Below are positions 33,803 to 39,960 of a stretch of 39,960 nucleotides of DNA, one piece after another (position 1 is the first letter of the stretch; each line of letters begins with the position of its first letter). Made by a program: the position numbers and the translations under genes. Origin of the DNA: CAYHGV01 sp964356135. GTDB lineage: Bacteria; Hydrothermota; Tepidihabitantia; CAYHGV01. The notes beneath the pieces were generated by a model that saw only the letters and a list, made by a program, of their open reading frames with translations, ran no database searches and had not been told where the DNA came from. The DNA lies in the NCBI GenBank assembly GCA_964356135.1, contig CAYHGV010000013.1, forward strand, positions 1 to 39,960, given 5' to 3'.

Positions 33803-34276
33803 ATGTGGCTTGATTTCGCGATAGCGGCAGTAATTATCGGTGGAATTCTCTGGGGCATATTTAAGGGGCTGGTCAAAGCGGTCGCTTCGATTGTAGCATT
33901 GGTGGTGGGGCTCATTATTGCCAGCCGCGCCTATCCCAATCTCAGCCGGCTATTATCGTTTATTAAAGACCATCGGCTCGCAAACATCATCTCTTTTATC
34001 GTTGTCTTTTTAATCGTCGCCTTCCTGATCGGACTCGCTGCCTGGATTGTGAGTAAAATCATCAAGTTTGCCCAGTTAGCCTGGCTTGATAGAATCCTCG
34101 GTGCAATCTTCGGCTTGGGATTCGGGATTCTCTTTTCAACCTTAGCGCTCTCAGTTACGTTATTTCTTAATCCCAAATTCCAGGCAACCATCAACCGGTC
34201 CACGTTAGCGCTCAAAATCATGGATTTAAAGCCCAAGGTCGAGGCGCTCTTACCGAAAGGGCTGTTGAGAAAATAG
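33803..34276 (+). CDS. CvpA family membrane protein
   Basis: 157 residues with about four membrane helices. The N-terminal FAIAAVIIGGILWGIFKGLVKA and the GLIIASRAYP and FIVVFLIVAFLIGLAAWIV segments match CvpA (colicin V production), whose role in outer-envelope integrity is not fully defined. The start has no good Shine-Dalgarno site. It is the last housekeeping gene before the accessory region. Confidence 0.88.
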   Translation: MWLDFAIAAVIIGGILWGIFKGLVKAVASIVALVVGLIIASRAYPNLSRLLSFIKDHRLANIISFIVVFLIVAFLIGLAAWIVSKIIKFAQLAWLDRILGAIFGLGFGILFSTLALSVTLFLNPKFQATINRSTLALKIMDLKPKVEALLPKGLLRK

Positions 34277-34305
34277 GGAAGGTTCTTACTGTGAAAAATG
34301 TGGGG

Positions 34306-34321
34306 GGGATTTCCAAATCCC
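34306..34321. terminator. Possible weak hairpin after cvpA
   Basis: GGGATT-tcca-AATCCC, 30 bases after the cvpA stop. There is no T run, so termination is doubtful. Confidence 0.25.
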
Positions 34322-34412
34322 GATTAATGTCAAAAAGCCAAGTCAGACCCCAGACTTATCCTTATTGGATTTCTTCCCCTTTGAGGAAAATGGCAACTAA
34401 ATTTAATATTTG

Positions 34413-35129
34413 ATGAAAAGAAAAGGACATCCGAAATGCTGGGCTAATGTACTTGGAGGATGTAATGGGAAAATAACGGGAGAACATATCATCACCGAAG
34501 CGCTGTTTTCCGAAACTTCAATCCATGTTGATGGTGCATCGTGGTTAAGTGGAACAAAAATGGAAATCGGCCGGAGCGCGTTTACCTCAAATATTCTCTG
34601 TGAAGCGCATAATGGGAAATTAAGTCAAGTAGATCACGAAGTAGTGCGTCTACGCGATGCTCTTAATTCATTCGGGAATCCGATGAGAAGGGCAGGTTCA
34701 AAAATTCTTCAGCCTCCTCTCCAAATACACGTCTCCGGGGTATTATTCGGGCGTTGGTTATGCAAGACACACTGTAACATGACGACACTAACTGGAACCA
34801 CACCTAAAATGAGTTATATTCAATACGCATTTGGAGAGCGGCCAAATGAAAGAATTTATTTCTATTTCCCGGCAGAAAAAGGTAATCAATTGCGGCTTGG
34901 AAGTGAGCACTATACATATTTTATCCCACCGGAAGGAAATATTGGTCCTGCCTATGACTTTGGCCTGATTTTCTCAGGAATATTAATTATTGTAACAACC
35001 TTTCAAATTCTTGAACCCGGAATTACACTAATAGACCGATTAGGTTGCCTGCAGCGTCGTACAGAATTAGGATTTTACAAAGTCATCTTTGATTGGAGCA
35101 GCGAACCCCTACCCCTGGATAAGAAATAA
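34413..35129 (+). CDS. HNH endonuclease-like protein
   Basis: 238 residues. The N-terminal third carries an HNH/beta-beta-alpha-metal pattern: C9 and C17, the EH pair in GEHIITEAL and the N-x2-C-x2-HN of SNILCEAHNGKLSQVD. Proteins of this type occur in defence islands as nucleases. The C-terminal 150 residues show no recognised domain. The ATG at 34413 is used; TTG at 34410 is an alternative. Base composition is more AT-rich than upstream genes, suggesting transfer. No partner gene is evident unless the type IIG enzyme 300 bases downstream is one. Confidence 0.65.
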   Translation: MKRKGHPKCWANVLGGCNGKITGEHIITEALFSETSIHVDGASWLSGTKMEIGRSAFTSNILCEAHNGKLSQVDHEVVRLRDALNSFGNPMRRAGSKILQPPLQIHVSGVLFGRWLCKTHCNMTTLTGTTPKMSYIQYAFGERPNERIYFYFPAEKGNQLRLGSEHYTYFIPPEGNIGPAYDFGLIFSGILIIVTTFQILEPGITLIDRLGCLQRRTELGFYKVIFDWSSEPLPLDKK

Positions 35130-35187
35130 AAATTAAGAGAACAATTTCTTTATGAGGGTAAAAGGTGGGGTATTCCTTACTCAATTA

Positions 35188-35268
35188 TTGACTTTTTTTT
35201 TATTCGAGGCATAATAAACTATTATGAGTAAACAGAGGGTTTTCTTCATAGCTGAAGGTGAGTATTAA
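35188..35268 (+). pseudogene. Promoter plus 14-codon ORF, possible gene remnant
   Basis: The 298-base gap between the HNH and type IIG genes contains TTGACT (35188-35193) with TAATAA (35212-35217) and an ATG six bases later (35224). The ORF MSKQRVFFIAEGEY then stops. The ending FFIAEGE resembles the start of TOPRIM-type RloB proteins (IIxEGExTE), so this may be the debris of a defence gene, but the rest of the gap encodes nothing recognisable. Confidence 0.25.
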
Positions 35269-35427
35269 AAGTGGTTTTATTAGATAAGGGAAAACCGATT
35301 TAAAATGTGCAGAGTGCTTTACCATCAACTCTTCGAGAAATTACCCCCATACTCACCGTCGGTGCTATATGGTTTATCGGCTAAATTAAAGGGGATATAG
35401 TTAGAATGCGCGGGAGATATTTAACCA

Positions 35428-38298
35428 ATGACCGATGTCTTTAAAATAAAAGTTCTTGTCGAGCTTTTTCAACGAAACCTCGATTCCTACCGTTCAGGCA
35501 AATACAATGAGACCCAATTGCGCAGGGAGTTCGTTGACCCGTTCTTCAAAGCCCTTGGCTGGGATGTGGACAACGAGCAAGGTTATGCTGAGGCTTATAA
35601 GGATGTCATCCATGAAGATTCCATCTATGTTGGCGGTGCGACTAAAGCGCCCGACTACTGTTTCCGCATCGGCGGCGTCCGCAAGTTCTTTATCGAGGCA
35701 AAGAAGCCTTCGGTGGACATAAGGGAGGATACGCACCCAGCTTACCAACTACGCCGCTATGCGTGGTCTGCCAAACTTCCGTTGAGTATCCTCACCGATT
35801 TCGCGGAGTTGGCGGTCTACGACTGCCGAATCAAACCGATGCCTCAAGATAAGGCCTCCACCGCCCGTATCCTCTACATGACTTGCAATGATTATGCCGA
35901 ACGGTGGCAAGACTTGTCGGACATCTTTTCAAAAGATGCGTTGCTTCGGGGTTCGTTCGACCGGTGGGTCGAATCCACCCGCCTGAAGAAAGGGACGGCT
36001 GAAGTTGACGACGCATTCCTTGTCGAGATTGAACGCTGGAGAGACGAACTGGCGCGTATCCTTGCCTTGCGAAATCCAAAGCTATTGGACCGGCAGCTTA
36101 ATTTTGCGGTCCAGAAGATCATTGACCGAATCATCTTTTTGAGAATCTGCGAAGACCGTGGCATCGAACCTTATGGCAGGCTCCAGGCGCTTATTAACGG
36201 AGCCAATGCCTACAAGCGGCTTTGTCAGTTGTTCCGCGATGCCGATGACCGGTATAATTCAGGTCTTTTCCACTTCAAAGACGAAAAAGGCAGGCCCGAA
36301 CCACCGGACGACCTTACCCTCCATCTCAGTATTGACGACGACAAGCTCAAATACATCCTGAAGGACCTCTACTACCCTGAAAGTCCCTACGAGTTCTCGG
36401 TTCTGCCAGCCGATATTCTCGGACAGGTCTACGAGCAGTTTTTAGGCAAAGTGATTCGCCTAACCGAAGGTCATCAGGCGAAGATCGACTGGAAACCGGA
36501 GGTCAAAAAAGCCCACGGCGTCTACTACACGCCCACCTATATAGTCTCATATATCGTCAAAAACACCGTGGGTAAACTCTGCGAGGGGAAAACTCCCGTG
36601 CAGGTGGCAAAGCTCAAAATACTCGACCCGGCGTGCGGGTCCGGCTCATTTCTTTTAGGGGCATACCAACATCTTCTGGACTGGTACCGCGATTATTATG
36701 TCGAGGACGGACCTCAAAAACATCGCAGCTTGATTTATCAGGCGCAAGGTGGAGAATGGCGGCTGACGACCGAAGAACGCAAGCGGATACTGCTGAACAA
36801 TATCTATGGAGTGGACATTGACTCGCAGGCGGTGGAGGTTACAAAACTGTCGTTGCTCTTAAAGGTGCTTGAAGGTGAAAACAACGAGACGCTCAATAGA
36901 CAGTTGCGGTTTATCCACGAGCGCGCTTTGCCCGATTTGGGCGCGAACATCAAGTGCGGCAACTCGCTTATCGGTTCTGACTTCTTTGTAGATCGGCTTT
37001 CCGGTTTCTCTGATGAAGAGGAACGTCTCCGCATCAATCCATTTGATTGGGAAGTGGAGTTCGCTGCAATAATGAAATCGGGTGGTTTTGACGCAGTGAT
37101 CGGCAACCCGCCATATATATTCACGAGGGAGCTATTAACTCGCCAGGAAAAAAAATACTATTCCTTCTGTTATAAAGCAAATTTTGAGAAAAAAAATACC
37201 TATATGCTCTTTATGGAGAAAATGCTTGTTTTAATGAAGCAAAATGGGAAAGGTAGTTACATAGTCCCCAACTCCTGGCTTACAATCGAAAGTGGAAAGC
37301 TGCTCCGCGATATTTTCATCCCAAAGCTGGAAGAGGTCGTTGATCTTAACTATCCGGTCTTTAAACATGTATCTATGGAACCTTGTATATTTGCAGTCAC
37401 TAATCGAGTAGTAAATGGTGCACTCTTAGTTGCACGAGTAAAGTCCCAAGAACAATTTCTCAAAAGGAAACTCATCAAAGTAGATCGGAAAAATTTGTCG
37501 AATACAAACCGACGAATTGTATTCTCCGACTCGTCCGATGTATCATTCTTGCTTAATAAGGTTGTTGCTTCCTCAAGAACGTTAATCAGTGCGGGTTTTG
37601 ATTCTCGATCAGGGCTTCAAGCATACGAGAAAGGAAAAGGGAATCCACCTCAAACGGCTCAGGATGTAAAAAAACATGTTTTCGACAGAGACCATCGCGA
37701 AGACGAAAATAGCCTTCGTTACCTGCAGGGGGAGAATGTGGGTCGTTACATATTAAACTGGTCAGGCATGTGGATGCAATATGGTCCTTGGTTATCACAG
37801 CCAAGAGAAATTGAAATATTTACGCGTCCACGTATCTTACTTAGAGAAATTACTTCCTCTTACCCTCGTTGCCTTAATGCGACTCTAGTTGAAGAGATTT
37901 ATTTAAATAATAAAAGTATTCTCAACATACTTCATACAAGCAATTCTGTAGAAGAACTTATAGTGTTATTAGGAATAACAAACTGTAATTTGATGTCCCT
38001 TTTTTACAAATCAATGGCAGTAAAGGCCGCGCGGAATATTTTTCCGAAGGTTGTCGTTAAAAACTTACGGGAGTTCCCGTATCCGAGAACTATAGGCAAA
38101 GTTGAACACGCCCGAATGGTTCACCTTGTTGAGCAAATGTTAAACTATAACAAAGAACTTCACAAGCGAAAACTCACCGAGCATGAGCGAGAAATCTTGC
38201 GACGTCAGATTGACGCTACCGACCACGAGATTGACAAGCTTGTATACACCCTCTACGACCTGAGTGAAGATGAGATTAAGATTGTGGAGAGAAAATGA
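35428..38298 (+). CDS. Type IIG restriction-modification enzyme (nuclease, N6-adenine methylase and specificity in one chain)
   Basis: 956 residues. An N-terminal PD-(D/E)xK nuclease like HsdR_N has D76 (APDYCFR) and E90-x-K92 (FFIEAKKP). A helical linker follows, then an N6-adenine methylase with SAM motif LDPACGSGSFLL (399-410) and catalytic NPPY at 560-563. The rest is a TaqI/Eco57I-like target-recognition region and a coiled C-terminus (LTEHEREILRRQIDATDHEIDKLVY). It would methylate one strand of an asymmetric site and cut nearby. The target-recognition part is clearly AT-richer than either end. No separate S or R gene is present. Confidence 0.92.
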   Translation: MTDVFKIKVLVELFQRNLDSYRSGKYNETQLRREFVDPFFKALGWDVDNEQGYAEAYKDVIHEDSIYVGGATKAPDYCFRIGGVRKFFIEAKKPSVDIREDTHPAYQLRRYAWSAKLPLSILTDFAELAVYDCRIKPMPQDKASTARILYMTCNDYAERWQDLSDIFSKDALLRGSFDRWVESTRLKKGTAEVDDAFLVEIERWRDELARILALRNPKLLDRQLNFAVQKIIDRIIFLRICEDRGIEPYGRLQALINGANAYKRLCQLFRDADDRYNSGLFHFKDEKGRPEPPDDLTLHLSIDDDKLKYILKDLYYPESPYEFSVLPADILGQVYEQFLGKVIRLTEGHQAKIDWKPEVKKAHGVYYTPTYIVSYIVKNTVGKLCEGKTPVQVAKLKILDPACGSGSFLLGAYQHLLDWYRDYYVEDGPQKHRSLIYQAQGGEWRLTTEERKRILLNNIYGVDIDSQAVEVTKLSLLLKVLEGENNETLNRQLRFIHERALPDLGANIKCGNSLIGSDFFVDRLSGFSDEEERLRINPFDWEVEFAAIMKSGGFDAVIGNPPYIFTRELLTRQEKKYYSFCYKANFEKKNTYMLFMEKMLVLMKQNGKGSYIVPNSWLTIESGKLLRDIFIPKLEEVVDLNYPVFKHVSMEPCIFAVTNRVVNGALLVARVKSQEQFLKRKLIKVDRKNLSNTNRRIVFSDSSDVSFLLNKVVASSRTLISAGFDSRSGLQAYEKGKGNPPQTAQDVKKHVFDRDHREDENSLRYLQGENVGRYILNWSGMWMQYGPWLSQPREIEIFTRPRILLREITSSYPRCLNATLVEEIYLNNKSILNILHTSNSVEELIVLLGITNCNLMSLFYKSMAVKAARNIFPKVVVKNLREFPYPRTIGKVEHARMVHLVEQMLNYNKELHKRKLTEHEREILRRQIDATDHEIDKLVYTLYDLSEDEIKIVERK

Positions 38299-38355
38299 AT
38301 GTATTACCTTTGTCTTGTCTCGCCATTCAAGTGTCATCAGGGAAAGAATTAAAGG

Positions 38356-38408
38356 GGTCGGTTACTTTTAAGAACTAATAGGGTAGAGCGACCATTTTTA
38401 TTGTTTTA
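38356..38408 (+). terminator. Possible terminator after the restriction-modification gene
   Basis: GGTCG (38356-38360) pairs with CGACC (38389-38393) around a 28-base loop, followed by ATTTTTATTGTTTT. Short stem and long loop make it uncertain. The rest of the 243-base gap to the toxin gene is AT-rich with nothing recognised. Confidence 0.35.
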
Positions 38409-38541
38409 GGGATAAAAAACAGTAATATGTCTTAAAAATATGTTGAGTGCCCGCCACAATTTCCTTATATCTTTTGACATTCTAAGAATATCACCGTCTG
38501 TGGCTCGAATGCGTCAGAGTCGGCTAAAATGTTAGTTAAGC

Positions 38542-38805
38542 TCAATAAACTTCATCATGTTTGCCGATGTCGATCAATAAAATATCGTGGTTTACAAATT
38601 GAAAGACAATCCGGCAATCGTATTCAATAATGAAAGCCCAGAATTCTTTTAGTCTGCCACTTAATTTATGAGTTTTAAGGGAAGGATTGAAAGGGTCTTT
38701 GAGAAGAAGCTCAAGCGATTGAGCTACTTTATCTTTTAAAGCCGGATCGCTTTTTACAATCTTTTTGAAAGCACGACGAAAACTACTTCCCCAGATCAGT
38801 TTCAT
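38542..38805 (-). CDS. RelE/YafQ-type toxin (mRNA interferase)
   Basis: 87 residues from the ATG at 38805. The pattern SSFRRAFKKIVKSDP, LKDPFNPSLKTHKLSGRLKEFWAF, YDCRIVFQF and the C-terminal LLIDIGKHDEVY is that of RelE/StbE-like ribosome-dependent mRNA interferases. A longer frame starting at 38859 would lie within the antitoxin gene and is rejected. It overlaps the antitoxin gene by 23 bases and follows it, the usual type II order. Confidence 0.9.
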   Translation of the reverse strand: MKLIWGSSFRRAFKKIVKSDPALKDKVAQSLELLLKDPFNPSLKTHKLSGRLKEFWAFIIEYDCRIVFQFVNHDILLIDIGKHDEVY

Positions 38806-39019
38806 CGGTTTCCATGTCCTTAAGTAAATCAGCAACCTTTCCTTGTGAAGTTTTGCCACTTTTATATTCTTCGAGAGACCTTTGAGCGTTCTTCAGAATT
38901 TCTTCCCTTCTGATTTCTATATACCTATTTCTCAAAATTTCGATCACCAAATTCTGGTCTTCTAAGGACATTTTCTCTACTTTGTCCAAGATTTCATTAA
39001 ATTTGGTTTTTGTTTCCAT
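38783..39019 (-). CDS. Antitoxin of the type II toxin-antitoxin pair
   Basis: 78 residues, helical and charged. Its sequence has no clear DNA-binding motif; the helical N-terminus (FNEILDKVEKMSLEDQNLVIEIL) resembles small antitoxins paired with RelE/StbE toxins. The ATG at 39019 is chosen over the one at 39037 because AGGAGG lies five bases upstream of it. The assignment rests mainly on position, size and overlap with the toxin. Confidence 0.85.
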   Translation of the reverse strand: METKTKFNEILDKVEKMSLEDQNLVIEILRNRYIEIRREEILKNAQRSLEEYKSGKTSQGKVADLLKDMETDETDLGK

Positions 39020-39042
39020 AAAACCTCCTGTTTGCATCGGTT

Positions 39043-39071
39043 ATTGTAAGTCTAATAGAAAAGGCTGTCAA
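39043..39071 (-). promoter_or_regulatory. Promoter of the toxin-antitoxin operon
   Basis: Minus strand: TTGACA (39066-39071), 17-base spacer, TACAAT (39043-39048). A second TTGACA (39072-39077) is immediately upstream, giving a tandem repeat that could form part of an operator for autoregulation. Confidence 0.6.
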
Positions 39072-39235
39072 TGTCAAAATGTGCTTGACTGATAAGGTCG
39101 AATGGTTAACCATAAATAATGTAGAGCAAAAAGGAGCAAATAGGAGACAGCGACTATTTTTATGGTGATGTAAAAAAAATCAAGCCAGATCCCCGTCTCA
39201 CATTTTTCTATTGGTTGTAATTCAAAATTGTCGCA

Positions 39236-39960
39236 CTATGATTCCGTAGCGATTTTTTCAACCGGGAAATATTTCTTTTGAAATCTCAGCGCCACGTTTA
39301 CCAAAGCGATCATCACCGGCACTTCTACCAGCGGCCCGATGACGGCAGCAAAGGCTGCTCCGGAATTGATGCCGAATACGGCTACTGCCACGGCAATAGC
39401 CAGTTCGAAATTGTTGCTGGCGGCGGTGAACGAGAGGGTGGCAGCAATCGGATAGCCGGTGCCTATCTTTTTACTCATAAAAAAGCTCAACAGAAACATG
39501 ACTACAAAATAGATCAGCAAAGGAATGGCAATACGCACGACATCAAGGGGAATTTTTACAATATATTCGCCTTTCAGGCTGAACATGACCACGATCGTAA
39601 ACAGTAAGGCAATCAAGGTGATGGGGCTGATTTTGGGGATGAATTTCGTCTGGTACCATTCTCTGTTTTTTAATTTAATCAGGGTGAAACGGGTAATGAT
39701 CCCGGCGATGAACGGAATGCCTAAGTAAATAAACACGCTTTTCGCGATCTGCCCGATGGTGATGTTTACGGTACTCCCTTTGAGACCAAAGAGCGGCGGC
39801 AGGACGGTGATAAATACCCACGCGTAGACGCTGAAAAAGAGCACTTGAAATACGCTGTTGAATGCCACCAACCCTGCCGCGTATTCGGTGTCGCCTTTGG
39901 CCAGATCGTTCCAGACGATGACCATGGCGATGCAGCGCGCCAGGCCGATCATGATCAGGC
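39236..39960 (-). CDS. ACR3-family arsenite efflux permease (partial, 5' end beyond the window)
   Basis: At least 241 residues of the C-terminal part. The reading frame runs off the right edge, so the ATG at 39952 is internal. GLARCIAMVIVWNDLAKGDTEYAAGLVAFNS contains the essential thiol cysteine of ACR3, and FTAASNNFELAIAVAVAVFG the conserved glutamate of a later helix. About seven membrane segments are visible. It exports arsenite, and an arsenic-regulated operon probably continues outside the window. Confidence 0.93.
   Translation of the reverse strand, partial: LIMIGLARCIAMVIVWNDLAKGDTEYAAGLVAFNSVFQVLFFSVYAWVFITVLPPLFGLKGSTVNITIGQIAKSVFIYLGIPFIAGIITRFTLIKLKNREWYQTKFIPKISPITLIALLFTIVVMFSLKGEYIVKIPLDVVRIAIPLLIYFVVMFLLSFFMSKKIGTGYPIAATLSFTAASNNFELAIAVAVAVFGINSGAAFAAVIGPLVEVPVMIALVNVALRFQKKYFPVEKIATES

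Noticed and set aside
34810..38298. A type I restriction system.
   Set aside because: No separate HsdS or HsdR helicase gene is present; nuclease and methylase are in one chain, which fits type IIG.
38349..38370. A third copy of the GGTTACT element shared by the kinase and dehydrogenase promoters.
   Set aside because: Only eight or so bases match and the position after the restriction gene makes no regulatory sense.
1..39960. tRNA genes, rRNA, CRISPR arrays or complete insertion sequences.
   Set aside because: None of the gaps shows a cloverleaf, regularly spaced long repeats or a transposase frame on reading.

Overview
The window comes from an uncultured-looking Gram-negative bacterium of roughly 50% GC. 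Evidence for a diderm cell is an apolipoprotein N-acyltransferase (Lnt), a likely lipoprotein and exported proteins. RNase Y/YmdB, stand-alone PheT, FMN-type GltS-like and EF-Tu-domain-2-like genes in one place fit an FCB/WOR-3-like candidate phylum better than a proteobacterium. That placement is inference: no rRNA or other clean marker is present.

Region 1 (1-8.1 kb) is nitrogen/glutamate metabolism: an FMN glutamate-synthase-like protein, a Glu dehydrogenase, a second convergent Glu dehydrogenase behind a small Cys-rich protein, and a histidine kinase/NtrC-type response regulator pair. The second dehydrogenase operon has a near-perfect sigma-54 promoter, which makes the adjacent sigma-54 activator its obvious candidate regulator. 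Region 2 (8.1-11.2 kb) holds a CYTH protein, an exported phospholipase-C-like protein and a YtcJ-type amidohydrolase.

Region 3 (11.3-21.5 kb) is an almost complete propionyl-CoA <-> succinyl-CoA module on the + strand: cobalamin adenosyltransferase, MeaB GTPase, methylmalonyl-CoA mutase large and small (B12) subunits, acyl-CoA dehydrogenase, carboxyltransferase, two exported proteins of unknown function, biotin carboxylase and biotin carrier. Methylmalonyl-CoA epimerase is missing from the window. Most intergenic gaps here carry imperfect inverted repeats.

Region 4 (21.6-34.3 kb) is housekeeping: purN, a Gfo/Idh oxidoreductase, lnt, an EF-Tu-domain-2-like protein, pheT, a ZapB-like coiled coil, zapA, a probable 6S RNA, rny, ymdB, hsp20, lon and cvpA. 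Region 5 (34.3-40 kb) is an accessory, partly AT-rich island: an HNH protein, a short remnant, a one-polypeptide type IIG restriction-modification enzyme with an AT-rich specificity block, a RelE/YafQ-type toxin-antitoxin pair, and an ACR3 arsenite permease cut by the window edge.

The most distinctive signal is regulatory. At least five well-formed TTGACA-N16/17-TAnnnT promoters place their -10 box only 5-9 bases before the ATG with no Shine-Dalgarno sequence, implying leaderless mRNAs for several core genes. Other genes have normal AGGAGG sites. No tRNA, rRNA, CRISPR array or complete insertion sequence was seen, and no gene-free stretch exceeds 300 bases.
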